From assembly GCA_016169945.1 (NCBI GenBank), contig JADLSH010000325.1, forward strand, positions 124,001 through 188,000: a DNA stretch of 64,000 nt. Reading direction: 5' to 3'. Within the stretch, counting starts at the first letter, position 1; each line of letters begins with the position of its first letter. The stretch comes from Trachythela sp. YZ-2020. Its lineage: Eukaryota > Cnidaria > Anthozoa > Malacalcyonacea > Clavulariidae. This document shows positions 11,911 to 28,600 of the stretch, piece after piece. A model generated the notes under the pieces. That model ran no database searches. It was not told where the DNA came from and worked only from the letters and a program-made list of their open reading frames with translations. A program made the translations under genes and the position numbers.

Positions 11911-12824
11911 ATTTTTTAGATTTTTATTTTTTTATTTTTTTTTTTTTTATTAAATTTTTTAAAAAAAAGAAAAAAAAAAAATAGATACTACACGCAAAAA
12001 AGCAAAAATGCAAATTTAATTATATATATTGTAGTTATTATTATTATATTATATGCATTATATATTTATTAATAATGTAACAATAATAACAAATAAATAA
12101 TAAATAATTATATACTTTACATATAATAAATACTAAATATCTAATATTTCCATTTATAACAACCACTTAATAATTTCTTGAATACTATACTATAACAACT
12201 ATATCATGGGAAACTTAGAATTATTTTCAATGCTTGACCATTTGTTGAACTATTGTGGGTACATCAACATAATCATCCTCAAGTTCAAGTATTGTTAAAA
12301 GGGTTTTCTTTATTATTTTATTGAAATTCGTTCTTCCCAATTCACGCACATCAGTGGAGATATTATTCCATACTTTTGCTCCAACTCTTGCGAATGATGA
12401 ATTTGTTTTTGTAAGTCTTGCATATTCAATATAATAATTCTTAGATACGCAATGCCTAGTGTTATGGTTATGAATTTGTCTTGAGTGAATGAAGCAATTA
12501 GAAATTGAAGATGGGCAGGACTCGTTAGAAACATGGTGCATTAAATTGGAAACAGCTTTGATATAAAGCATATTTATGGGAAGTATTTTTGATTCAATAA
12601 AAAGTGGAATAGCATGTTCTCTGTATTTTTTGAAATAAATTAATCGTAATGCCCGTTTTTGTAAAATAAGTATCTTATTGACATACCTTTTTGATGCATG
12701 CCCCCATACAATTAAGCCATAAGTTATATATGGTAATATTAAACAACGATATATATTATGCAAAGTTGAAACAGGTACAAAGTGTCTCAGTCTAGCAATT
12801 ACGCCGATAGCAATTACGCCGATA
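11911..12824 (-). mobile_element. 5'-truncated LINE copy
   Basis: The 3' ~0.9 kb of the LINE found at 3939-8349. Over about 12140-12805 I see only two small differences from that copy, one restoring the reading frame near 12700. The 5' edge (12793-12822) is a 15-bp direct duplication of TAGCAATTACGCCGA next to minisatellite. The 3' UTR part (11911-12140) is strangely reduced to A/T homopolymers although its neighbour is nearly perfect. The matching place in the other array copy (about 908-924) has no insertion. Confidence 0.88.
12227..12805 (-). pseudogene. LINE ORF2 C-terminal fragment
   Basis: An open frame giving the C-terminal ~190 residues of the LINE ORF2, from IGVIARLRHFVPV to QQMVKH. 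It includes the LIVWGHASKRYVNK stretch that is split by a frame shift in the long copy. It lacks endonuclease and RT catalytic motifs, so it is a non-functional remnant. The first few residues before IGVIARL come from the duplicated junction, not from the LINE. Confidence 0.85.
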
Positions 12825-14168
12825 ACCACATAAGCATATTACCACCTAACCACATAAACATATAACCGCATAACCATTAAACCATATAACCATTAGATCA
12901 TATAACCACATAACCACATAACCACCTAACCATTAAACCATATAACCATATAACCATATAACCATATAACCATATAACCATATAACCATTAAACCACATA
13001 ACCACAACACCATTAAACCATACAACCATATCACCATATAAACACATAACCATATAAGCCCATAACCACATTACCATATAACCACATAACCACATAACCA
13101 CATAACCATATAACCACATAACCACATAACCACATAAACATTAAACCAGATAACCACATAGCCATATAACGATGTAACCATATAACCACATAACCATATA
13201 ACCACATAACCATATAATCTTATAACCACATAACCATGTAACCACCTAACCACATAACCATATAACCACATAACCACATAACTGCATAAACACAAAACCA
13301 TATAACCATTAAACCATTAAACCATATAACCATATAACCATATAACCATTAACACACATAACCACAAAACCTTTAAACCATATAGCCATATCACCACATA
13401 AACACATAACCATATAAGCCCATAACCACATTACCATATAACAACATAACCACATAAACATATAACCACATAACCACATAACCATTAAACCAGACAACCA
13501 CATAGCCATATAACGACATAACCATATAACCACATAACCAGATAACGTTTAAACCATATAACCACATAACCATATAAACATATAACCATATAACCATATA
13601 ATCATATAACCATATAACCATATAACGATATAACCATATAAACATATAACCATATAATCACATAACCAAATAACCATAAAACCACAAAACCATATAACCA
13701 TTAAATCATTAAACCATATAACCACATAACCATTAAACCATATAACCATTAGACCATATAACCACATAAACATATAACCTCATAACCTCATAACCTTATA
13801 ACCATATAACCGCATAACCATATTACCACATAACCACATAACTATTAAACCACATAACCATGTAACAACATAACCACATAACAACATAACCACATTAACA
13901 CATAACCCCATAACCATATAACCATTAAACCATATAAACATATAGCCACTAATCCACATAACCATTAAACTTTATAACCATATAACCATATAAAGACATA
14001 ACCATGTAACCACATAACCATGTAACCACATACCACATAACCACATAATCACATAACCACATAAACTCATAACCACAAAACCACATAACCACATAACCAC
14101 ATAACCACATAACCAAAAAACCACACTACCACATAACCACATAACCGCATAACCACATAACCACATAA
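12825..14168. repeat. 8-bp minisatellite array, block 5
   Basis: Duplicate of about 925-2308 with scattered unit-level changes, ending at the same MITE junction. Confidence 0.95.
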
Positions 14169-14173
14169 CGATA

Positions 14174-14419
14174 GCTTACTAACATTTCTGCCTTAGTCAG
14201 TTTTGAAGAATTTTAGTTCTTTGACTTAGCCAGGCTTCCAAAGTGTAATACAGCTCCTAAACACATGTGTATGTCGATTTTCCAATTATGCATGTGCTCT
14301 CAGATCTTAGTCAGATTTTTGCCTAACTCAATCATGTGACATAGGCACTTTTACTTCTAATTTTTTATGCTTACTTAAATTGCTACGAAATGAGTTAGGC
14401 AAAAAAGTTAGTAAGGTGT
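14174..14419. mobile_element. 246-bp MITE, copy 2
   Basis: Same length, termini and CGATA flanks as 2314-2559. I see two substitutions between them (CTAAG/CTTAG and AGGGT/AGTGT). Copied with the surrounding array. Confidence 0.75.
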
Positions 14420-14424
14420 CGATA

Positions 14425-15165
14425 ACCATATTACCACGCAACCACATAACCATATAACCACATAACCATATTACTACATAACCACATAAACATATAACCA
14501 CATTACCACATTACCACATTACCACATAACCACATAACCCCATAACCATTAAACCATATAAACATAAAGCCATATAACCAAATAACCATATAACCATATA
14601 ACCACATAACCATTAAACCATATTACCACACAACCACTAATCCACGTGACCATTAAAATATATAACCATATAACCTTATAACCATACAACCATATAACGA
14701 CATAACCATGTAACCACATTACCATATAACCACATAAACACATAAACACATAACCACATAACCACATAATCATGTAACTACATAACCACATAACCAGATA
14801 ACCATTAAACCATTAAACCATTAAACCATTAAACCATATAACTGTATAACCATATAACCATACAACCATATAACGATATAACCATACAACCATACAACCA
14901 TATAACCACATAACGATGTACCCACATAACCACATAACCAAATAAAAACATAAAAACATAAACCATTAAACCATATAACCATATAATCACAAAACCATAT
15001 AACCATATAACGAAATAACCATATAACCATATAACCATATAATTATATGACCAAATAACCATATAACCACATAGCCATATAACTATTAAACCATTAAACC
15101 ATTAAACCATAAAACCATTAAAGCATATAACCACATAACCACATAACAATTAGACCATATAAACA
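14425..15165. repeat. 8-bp minisatellite array, block 6
   Basis: Counterpart of 2565-3265 between MITE and hAT MITE. Confidence 0.95.
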
Positions 15166-15318
15166 CAGTGGCGAAGCCAGCCTGACAATTTGGTCATGCT
15201 ATGCAAATATTTCCGTGTTCATAGACTGTGAAAACAATCAATTTCTAAAGAAATGAATAATGATAATGATTTAAAATTTGCATTGCATGACCAAATTGTC
15301 AGGCTGGCTTCGCTACTG
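15166..15318. mobile_element. hAT-type MITE, copy 2 (full length)
   Basis: 153 bp, with the same TATAAACA target duplication as at 3266-3418. The shared flanks show it was duplicated with the array. Confidence 0.9.
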
Positions 15319-16264
15319 TATAAACATATAAACATATAACCACATAAACATATAACCATTGAACTATATAACCACGTAACCACATAACCTCATAACCATA
15401 TAACCACAAAACCATAAAACCATACATACAACCACATAACCACATAACCATATAACCACATAACCACATAACCATTAAACCACATAACAATGTAACAACA
15501 TAACCGCATAACCCCATAACCATATAACCGTTAAACCATATAAACATATACCATATAACCGTTAAACCATATAACCACATAACCATATAACCACATAATC
15601 ATATAACCGTTAAACCATATAACCACACAACCACTAAACCACATAACCATTAAACCATATAACCGCATAACCATATAACCATATAACGACATAACCATGT
15701 AACCACATAACCACTTAACCACATAACCACAAATCCAGATAACCATATAACCACATAACCACATAACCACAAAACCACACAACCAAAAAACCACACAACC
15801 ACATAACCACATAACCACATAACCACATAACCACATAACCACATAACCACATAACCACATAACCACATAACCACATAACCACATAACCACATAACCATAT
15901 AACCACATAACCGCATAACCACAAAATAATATAACCATATAACCACATAACCACATAACCATATAACCACATAACCATACAACCATATAACCACATAACC
16001 AGATAACCATTAAACCACACAACCATTTTAAACGATATAACCACATAACCATATAACGACATAAACATGTAACCACATAATCACATTACCACATAAGCAT
16101 TAAACCATTCAACGATATAACTATATAACCATATAACCATACAACCAAATAACGATATAACCATACAATCACATAACCATATAACCATATAACCATGTAA
16201 CCACACAACCACTAAACCACATAACCACTAAACCATACAACCATATAACCCCATATCCAGATAA
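15292..16264. repeat. 973-bp higher-order repeat unit
   Basis: From the CAAATTG of the full hAT MITE to the truncated MITE end at 16265. Same landmark order as the 977-bp unit at 8736-9712. The next unit starts at 16265. Confidence 0.85.
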
Positions 16265-16291
16265 CAAATTGTCAGGCTGGCTTCGCTACTG
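16265..16291. mobile_element. hAT MITE right-end fragment, copy c
   Basis: 27-bp remnant with the same fusion to CCATATCCAGATAA as at 8736. Confidence 0.9.
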
Positions 16292-19200
16292 TATAAACAT
16301 ATAAACATATAACCACATAAACATATAACCATTGAACTATATAACCACGTAACCACATAACCTCATAACCATATAACCACAAAACCATAAAACCATACAA
16401 CCACATAACCACATAACCATATAACCACATAACCACATAACCATTAAACCACATAACAATGTAACAACATAACCGCATAACCCCATAACCATATAACCGT
16501 TAAACCATATAAACATATACCATATAACCATATAACCACATAATCATATAACCGTTAAACCATATAACCACACAACCACTAAACCACATAACCATTAAAC
16601 CATATAACCGCATAACCATATAACCATATAACGACATAACCACATAACCACATAACCACATAACCACATAACCACATAACCACAAATCCAGATAACCACA
16701 TAACCACATAACCACAAAACCACACAACCAAAAAACCACACAACCACATAACCACATAACCACATAACCACATAACCATATAACCACATAACCGCATAAC
16801 CACAAAATAATATAACCATATAACCACATAACCACATAACCATACAACCATATAACCACATAACCAGATAACCATTAAACCACACAACCATTTTAAACGA
16901 TATAACCACATAACCATATAACGACATAACCATGTAACCACATAATCACATTACCACATAAGCATTAAACCATTCAACGATATAACTATATAACCATATA
17001 ACCATACAACCATATAACGATATAACCATACAATCATATAACCATATAACCATATAACCATGTAACCACACAACCACTAAACCACATAACCATTAAACCA
17101 TACAACCATATAACCCCATATCCAGATAACCACATAACCACATAACCACATAACCACGTAACCACGTAACCACACAACCATATAACCATTAAACCAGATA
17201 ATCAGAAAACCATTAAATCATATAACCATATAACCACCTAACCATATAACCATATAACCACAAAACCACATAACCACATAACCATTAAACCATATAACCA
17301 CATAACCATCAAACCATTAAACCATTAAACCATTAAACCATATAACTATATAACCATATAACCATATAACCATATAACCATATAACCATATAACCATATA
17401 ACCATATAACCATATAACCATATAACCGTATAACCATATAACCATATAGCCATATAACCATAAAACCATATAACGATATAACCATATAACCATATAACCA
17501 TGTAACCGTGTAACCATATAACCATATAACCATATAAGCACATAAGCACATAAGCACATAATATATAATATATAACGATATAACCATAAAACCACATAAC
17601 CATATAGCCACATAAACATATAACCATTAAACCATATAACCACATAACCACTTAATCATATAACCATATAACTACATTACGATATAACCACATAACCATT
17701 AAACCACATAACCACAAAACCATTAAACCATATAACAACATAACCATATAACCACATAACCACATAAGCCGATAACCATATAACCACATAACCATATAAC
17801 CATATAACCATATAACCACATAACCACATAACAACATAACCATGAAACCGCATAACCATTAAACCAGATAACCACAAAACCATTAAACCATATAACAACA
17901 TAACCATATCACCATATAAGCATATAAGCCGATAAACATATAACCACATAACCACATAACCATATAACCACATAACCACATAACCACACAACCACATAAC
18001 CACATAACCGCATAACCACACAACCATATAACCACCTAACCATATTACCACATAACCACATAACCATATAACCACATAACCATATTACCACCTAACCACA
18101 TAAACATATAACCACGTAACCACTAAACCATATAACCATTAGACCATATAACCACATAACCATTGAACCATATAACCATATAACCATATAACCATATAAC
18201 CATATAACCATTAACACACATAACCACAAAAAACTTAAACCATATAACCATATCACCACATAACCACATAACCATATAAGCCCATAACCACATTACCCTA
18301 TAACGCATAATCACCTAACCATATAACCATATAACCATATAACCACATAACCACGTAACCATTAAACCAGATAACCAGGTAGCGAAATAACGACATAACC
18401 ATATCACCACATAACCATATAACCACATAACCATTAAACCATATAACCATATAATCTTATAACCGCATAACCATGTAACCACCTAACCACATAACCACAT
18501 AACCACATATACACATAACCACATAATCCCATAACCATATAACCATTAAACCATATAACCACATAACCACATAACCATATAACTGCATAAACACAAAACC
18601 ATATAACCATTAAACCATTAAACCATATAACCATATAATCATTAACACACATAACCACAAAACCATTAAACCATAGAGCCATATCACCACATAACCACAT
18701 AACCATATAAGCCCATAACCACATTACCATATAGCCACATAACCATATAACCATATAACCATATAAGCACATAAGCACATAACCACATAACCATTAAACC
18801 AGATAACCACATAGCCATATAACGACATAATCATATAACCACATAACCAGATAACCTTTAAACCGTATAACCATATAACCATATAACCATATAACCATAT
18901 AACCACATAACCATAAAAACATATAACGATATAACCATATAATCATATAATCGCATAACCAAATAAACATATAACAACAAAGCGATATAACCATTAAATC
19001 ATTAAACCATATAACCACATAACCAATAAACCATATAACCATTAGACCATATAACCACATAAACATATAACCATTAAACCACATAACCACATAACTACAT
19101 AACTTCATAACCTCATAACCTCATAACCATATAACCATATAAGCATATAACCACATAACCATATTACCACATAACCACATAACCTCATAACCACATAACC

Positions 19201-22200
19201 ACATAACCACATAACAACATAACCACATAACCACATTACCACATAACCATTAAACCATTAAACCATATAACTATATAACCATATAACCATATAACCATAC
19301 AATCATATAACCATATAACCATATAACCATATAACCATGTAACCACCTAACCACGTAACCACATATACACATAACCACATAACCACATAATCCCATAATC
19401 ATATAAGCCTTAAACCATTAGACCATATAACCACATAACCACATAACTGCATAAACACAAAACCATATAACCATTAAACCATTAAACCATATAACCATAT
19501 AACCATATAACCATTAACACACATAACCACAAAACCTTTAAACCATATAGCCATATCACCACATAAACACATAACCATATAAGCCCATAACCACATTACC
19601 ATATAACAACATAACCACATAACCATATAACCACATAACCACATACCCATTAAACCAGAAAAACACATAGCCATACAACGACATAACCATATAACCACAT
19701 AACCAGATAACGTTTAAACCATATAACCACATAACCATATAAACATATTAGCATATAACCATATAATCATATAACCATATAACCATATAACGATATAACC
19801 ATATAAACATATAACCATATAATCACATAACCAAATAATCGTAAAACCACAAAACCATATAACCATTAAATCATTAAACCATATAACCACATAACCATTA
19901 AACCATATAACCATTAGACCATATAACCACATAAACATATAACCTCATAACCTCATAACCTTATAACCATATAACCGCATAACCATATTACCACATAACC
20001 ACATAACTATTAAACCACATAACCATGTAACAACATAACCACATAACCACATAACAACATAACCACATTAACACATAACCCCATAACCATATAACCATTA
20101 AACCATATAAACATATAGCCATATAACCAAATAACCATATAACCACATAACCATATAACCATTAAACCATATAACCACACAACCACGTAACCATTAAACT
20201 TTATAACAATATAACCATATAAAGACATAACCATGTAACCACATAACCATGTAACCATAACCATGTAACCACATAACCACATAACCACATATTCACATAA
20301 CCACATAAACTCATAACCATATAACCACAAAACCATAAAACCATACAACCACATAACCACATAACCATATAACCACATAACCACATAACCATTAAACCAC
20401 ATAGCAATGTAACAACATAACCGCATAACCCCATAACCATATAACCGTTAAACCATATAAACATATACCATATAACCGTTAAACCATATAACCACATAAC
20501 CATCTAACCACATAATCATATAACCGTTAAACCATATAACCACACAACCACTAAACCACATAACCATTAAACCATATAACCGCATAACCATATAACCATA
20601 TAACGACATAACCATGTAACCACATAACCACATAACCACATAACCACAAATCCAGATAACCATATAACCACATAACCACATAACCACAAGACCACACAAC
20701 CAAAAAACCACACAACCACATAACCACATAACCACATAACCACATAATCACATAACCACATAACCACATAATCACATAACCACATAACCACATAACCATA
20801 TAACCACATAACCGCATAACCACAAAATAATATAACCATATAACCACATAACCACATAACCACATAACCACATAACCATACAACCATATAACCACATAAC
20901 CAGATAACCATTAAACCACACAACCATTTTAAAAGATATAACCACATAACCATATAACGACATAACCATGTAACCACATAATCACATTACCACATAAGCA
21001 TTAAACCATTCAACGATATAACTATATAACCATATAACCATACAACCATATAACGATATAACCATACAATCATATAACCATATAACCATATAACCATGTA
21101 ACCACACAACCACTAAACCACATAACCATTAAACCATAGAACCATATAACCCCATGTCCAGATAACCACATAACCACATAACCACATAACCACATAACCA
21201 CGTAACCACGTAACCACACAACCATATAATCATTAAACCAGATAATCAGAAAACCATTAAATCATAACCACAAAACCACATAATCACATAACCATTAAAC
21301 CATATAACCACATAACCATCAAACCATTAAACCATTAAACCATTAAACCATATAACTATATAACCATATAACCATATAACCATATAACCATATAACCATA
21401 TAACCATATAACCATATAACCATATAACCATATAACCATATAACCATATAACCATATAGCCATATAACCATATAACCATATAACCATATAACCATATAAC
21501 CATGTAACCGTGTAACCATATAACCATATAACCATATAAGCACATAAGCACATAAGCACATAATATATAATATATAACGATATAACCATATAACCACATA
21601 ACCATATAGCCACATAAACATATAACCATTAAACCATATAACCACATAACCACTTAATCATATAACCATATAACTACATTACGATATAACCACATAACCA
21701 TTAAACCATATAACCACAAAACCATTAAACCATATAACAACATAACCATATAACCACATAACCACATAAGCCGATAACCATATATCCACATAACCATATA
21801 ACCATATAACCATATAACCACATAACCACATAACAACATAACCATGAAACCGCATAACCATTAAACCAGATAACCACAAAACCATTAAACCATATAACAA
21901 CATAACCATATCACCATATAAGCATATAAGCCGATAACCATATAACCACATAACCACATAACCATATAACCACATAACCAGATAACCACACAACCACATA
22001 ACCACATAACCGCATAAAAACATAACCATATAACTACCTAACCATATAACCATATAACCACATAACCATATTACCACCTAACCACATAAACATATAACCA
22101 CGTAACCACTAAACCATATAACCATTAGACCATATAACCACATAACCATTGAACCATATAACCATATAACCATATAACCATTAACACACATAACCACAAA

Positions 22201-25200
22201 AAACTTAAACCATATAACCATATCACCACATAACCACATAACCATATAAGCCCATAACCACATTACCATATAACCGCATAATCACATAACAATATAACCA
22301 TATAACCACATAACCACGTAACCATTAAACCAGATAACCAGGTAGCGAAATAACGACATAACCATATCACCACATAACCATATAACCACGTAACCATTAA
22401 ACCATATAACCATATAATCTTATAACCGCATAACCATGTAACCACCTAACCACATAACCACATAACCACATATACACATAACCACATAATCCCATAACCA
22501 TATAACCATTAAACCATATAACCACATAACCACATAACCACATAACCACATAACTGCATAAACACAAAACCATATAACCACTAAACCATTAAACCATATA
22601 ACCATATAACCATTAACACACATAACCACAAAACCATTAAACCATAGAGCCATATCACCACATAACCACATAACCATATAAGCCCATAACCACATTACCA
22701 TATAGCCACATAACCATATAACCATATAACCATATAAGCACATAACCACATAACCATTAAACCAGATAACCACATAGCCATATAACGACATAATCATATA
22801 ACCATGTAACCACATAACCACATAACCACATAACCATTAAACCATATAACCACATAACCATAAAAACATATAACCACAAAACCACACATCCAAAAAACCA
22901 CACAACCACATAACCACATAACCACATAACCATATAACCATTAAACCACATAACCACATAACCACATATCCACATAGCCATTAAACCATATAACCACATA
23001 ATCATATAACCACATAACCACATAACCATGTAACCACATAATCACATAACCACATAACCACATAACCACATAACCATTATACCATTAAACCATATAACCA
23101 TATAACCACATAACCACAAAACCACATAACCATTAAACCATATAACCATATAACCACATAACCATAAAAACATATAACCATATAACCACATAATCATATA
23201 ATCGCATAACCAAATAAACATATAACAACAAAGCGATATAACCATTAAATCATTTAACCAAATAACCACATAACCAATAAACCATATAACCATTAGTCCA
23301 TATATCCACATAAACATATAACCATTAAACCATATAACCACATAACTACATAACTTAATAACCTCATAACCATATAACCATATAAGCATATAACCACATA
23401 ACCATATTACCACATAACCACATAACCTCATAACCACATAACCACATAACCACATAATCACATAACCACATAACCACATTACCACATAACCATTAAACCA
23501 TTAAACCATATAACTATATAACCATATAACCATATAACCATACAACCATATAACGATATAACGATACAATCATATAACCATATAACCATACAACCATATA
23601 ACCATATAACCATATAACCACACAACCACTAAACCACATAACCATTAAACCATACAACCATATAACCATATAACCGCATATCCAGATAACAACATAACCA
23701 CATAACCACATAACCACGTAACCACATAACCATATAACCATTTAACCACATAACCATATAACCACATATCCACATAGCCATTAAACCATATAACCACATA
23801 ACCACATAACCATGTAACCACATAACCACATAACCACATAACCATTATACCATTAAACCATATAACCATATAACCACATAACCACAAAACCACATAACCA
23901 TTAAACCATATAACCATATAATCATATAACCATATAACCATATAACCATATAACCATATAACCATATAACCATATAACCATATAACCATTAACACACATA
24001 ACCACAAAACCATTAAACCATATAACCATATCACCACATAACCACATAACCATATAAGCCCATAACCACATTACCATATAACCACATAACCACATAACCA
24101 TATAACCATATAACCACATAACCACGTAACCATTAAACCAGATAACCACATAGCCATGTAACGACATAACCATATAACGACATAACCATATAACCACATA
24201 ACCATTAAACCATATAACCACATAACCATATAATCTTATAACCACATAACCATGTAACCACCTAACCACATAACCACATATACACATAACCACATAATCC
24301 CATAATCATATAAGCCTTAAACCATTAAACCATATAACCACATAACCACATAACTGCATAAACACAAAACCATATAACCATTAAACCATTAAACCATATA
24401 ACCATATAACCATATAACCATTAACACACATAACCACAAAACCTTTAAACCATATAGCCATATCACCACATAAACACATAACCATATAAGCCGATAACCA
24501 CATTACCATATAACAACATAACCACATAACCATATAACCACATAACCATATAACCATTAAACCATTAAACCATATAACCACACAACCACTAATCCACATA
24601 ACCATTAAACTTTATAACCATATAACCATATAAAGACATAACCATGTAACCACATAACCATGTAACCACATAACCACATAACCACATAATCACATAACCA
24701 CATAAACTCATAACCATATAACCACAAAACCATAAAACCATACAACCACATAACCACATAACCATATAACCACATAACCACATAACCATTAAACCACATA
24801 ACAATGTAACAACATAACCGCATAACCCCATAACCATATAACCGTTAAACCATATAAACATATACCATATAACCGTTAAACCATATAACCACATAACCAT
24901 ATAACCACATAATCATATAACCGTTAAACCATATAACCACACAACCACTAAACCACATAACCATTAAACCATATAACCGCATAACCATATAACCATATAA
25001 CGACATAACCATGTAACCACATAACCACATAACCACATAACCACATAACCAGATAACCATATAACCACATAACCACATAACCACAAAACCACACAACCAA
25101 AAAACCACACAACCACATAACCACATAACCACATAACCACATAATCACATAACCACATAACCACATAACCACATAACCACATAACCACATAACCACATAA

Positions 25201-25578
25201 CCATATAACCACATAACCGCATAACCACAAAATAATATAACCATATAACCACATAACCACATAACCACATAACCACATAACCACATAACCATACAACCAT
25301 ATAACCACATAACCAGATAACCATTAAACCACACAACCATTTTAAACGATATAACCACATAACCATATAACGACATAACCATGTAACCACATAATCACAT
25401 TACCACATAAGCATTAAACCATTCAACGACATAACTATATAACCATATAACCATACAACCATACAACGATATAACCATACAATCATATAACCATATAACC
25501 ATATAACCATGTAACCACACAACCACTAAACCACATAACCATTAAACCATACAACCATATAACCCCATATCCAGATAA

Positions 25579-25605
25579 CAAATTGTCAGGCTGGCTTCGC
25601 TACTG
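25579..25605. mobile_element. hAT MITE right-end fragment, copy d
   Basis: Fourth copy of the same remnant, about 9.3 kb from copy c and in the same module context. Confidence 0.9.
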
Positions 25606-28600
25606 TATAAACATATAAACATATAACCATTGAACTATATAACCACGTAACCAAATAACCTCATAACCATATAACCACAAAACCATAAAACCATACAACC
25701 ACATAAGCACATAACCATATAACCACATAACCACATAACCATTAAACCACATAACAATGTAACAACATAACCGCATAACCCCATAACCATATAACCGTTA
25801 AACCATATAAACATATACCATATAACCGTTAAACCATATAACCACATAACCATATAACCACATAATCATATAACCGTTAAACCATATAACCACACAACCA
25901 CTAAACCACATAACCATTAAACCATATAACCGCATAACCATATAACCATATAACGACATAACCACATAACCACATAACCACATAACCACAAATCCAGATA
26001 ACCACATAACCACATAACCACAAAACCACACAACCAAAAAACCACACAACCACATAACCACATAACCACATAACCACATAACCACATAACCACATAACCA
26101 CATAACCACATAACCACATAACCATATAACCACATAACCGCATAACCACATAACCATATAACCATATAACCACATAACCACATAACCATACAACCATATA
26201 ACCACATAACCAGATAACCATTAAACAACACAACCATTTTAAACGATATAACCACATAACCATATAACGACATAACCATGTAACCACATAATCACATTAC
26301 CACATAAGCATTAAACCATTCAACGATATAACTATATAACCATATAACCATACAACCATATAACGATATAACCATACAATCATATAACCATATAACCATA
26401 TAACCATGTAACCACACAACCACTAAACCACATAACCATTAAACCATACAACCATATAACCCCATATCCAGATAACCACATAACCACATAACCACATAAC
26501 CACATAACCACGTAACCACGTAACCACACAACCATATAATCATTAAACCAGATAATCAGAAAACCATTAAATCATAACCACAAAACCACATAATCACATA
26601 ACCATTAAACCATATAACCACATAACCATCAAACCATTAAACCATTAAACCATTAAACCATATAACTATATAACCATATAACCATATAACCATATAACCA
26701 TATAACCATATAACCATATAACCATATAACCATATAACCATATAACCATATAACCATATAGCCATATAACCATATAACCATATAACGATATAACCATATA
26801 ACCATATAACCATGTAACCGTGTAACCATATAACCATATAACCATATAAGCACATAAGCACATAAGCACATAATATATAATATATAACGATATAACCATA
26901 TAACCACATAACCATATAGCCACATAAACATATAACCATTAAACCATATAACCACATAACCACTTAATCATATAACCATATAACTACATTACGATATAAC
27001 CACATAACCATTAAGCCACATAACCACAAAACCATTAAACCATATAACCACATAACCATATAACCATATAACCACATAAGCCGATAACCATATACCCACA
27101 TAACCATATAACCATATAACCATATAACCACATAACCACATAACCACATAACCATGAAACCGCATAACCATTAAACCAGATAACCACAAAACCATTAAAC
27201 CATATAACAACATAACCATATCACCATATAAGCATATAAGCCGATAACCATATAACCACATAACCACATAACCATATAACCACATAACCAGATAACCACA
27301 CAACCACATAACCACATAACCGCATAAAAACATAACCATATAACCACCTAACCATATTACCACATAACCACATAACCATATAACCACATAACCATATTAC
27401 CACCTAACCACATAAACATATAACCACGTAACCACTAAACCATATAACCATTAGACCATATAACCACATAACAATTGAACCATATAACCATATAACCATA
27501 TAACCATTAACACACATAACCACAAAAAACTTAAACCATATAACCATATCACCACATAACCACATAACCATATAAGCCCATAACCACATTACCATATAAC
27601 CGCATAATCACATAACAATATAACCATATAACCACATAACCACGTAACCATTAAACCAGATAACCAGGTAGCGAAATAACGACATAACCATATCACCACA
27701 TAACCATATAACCACGTAACCATTAAACCATATAACCATATAAACTTATAACCGCATAACCATGTAACCACCTAACCACATAACCACATAACCACATATA
27801 CACATAACCACATAATCCCATAACCATATAACCATTAAACCATATAACCACATAACCACATAACCACATAACCACATAACTGCATAAACACAAAACCATA
27901 TAACCATTAAACCATTAAACCATATAACCATATAACCATTAACACACATAACCACAAAACCATTAAACCATAGAGCCATATCACCACATAACCACATAAC
28001 CATATAAGCCCATAACCACATTACCATATAGCCACATAACCATATAACCATATAACCATATAAGCACATAAGCACATAACCACATAACCATTAAACCAGA
28101 TAACCACATAGCCATATAACGACATAATCATATAACCACATAACCAGATAACCTTTAAACCGCATAACCATTAAACCACATAACCATATAACCACATAAC
28201 CATAAAAACATATAACCATATAACCATATAATCATATAACCACATAACCACATAACCACGTAACCACATAACCATATAACCATTAAACCACATAACCATA
28301 TAACCACATATCCACATAGCCATTAAACCATATAACCACATAATCATATAACCACATAACCACATAACCATGTAACCACATAACCACATAACCACATAAC
28401 CACATAACCACATAACCATTATACCATTAAACCATATAACCATATAACCACATAACCACAAAACCACATAACCATTAAACCATATAACCATATAATCATA
28501 TAACCATATAACCATATAACCATATAACCATTAACGCACATAACCACAAAACCATTAAACCATTAAACCATATAACAATATAACCACATAACCATAAAAA

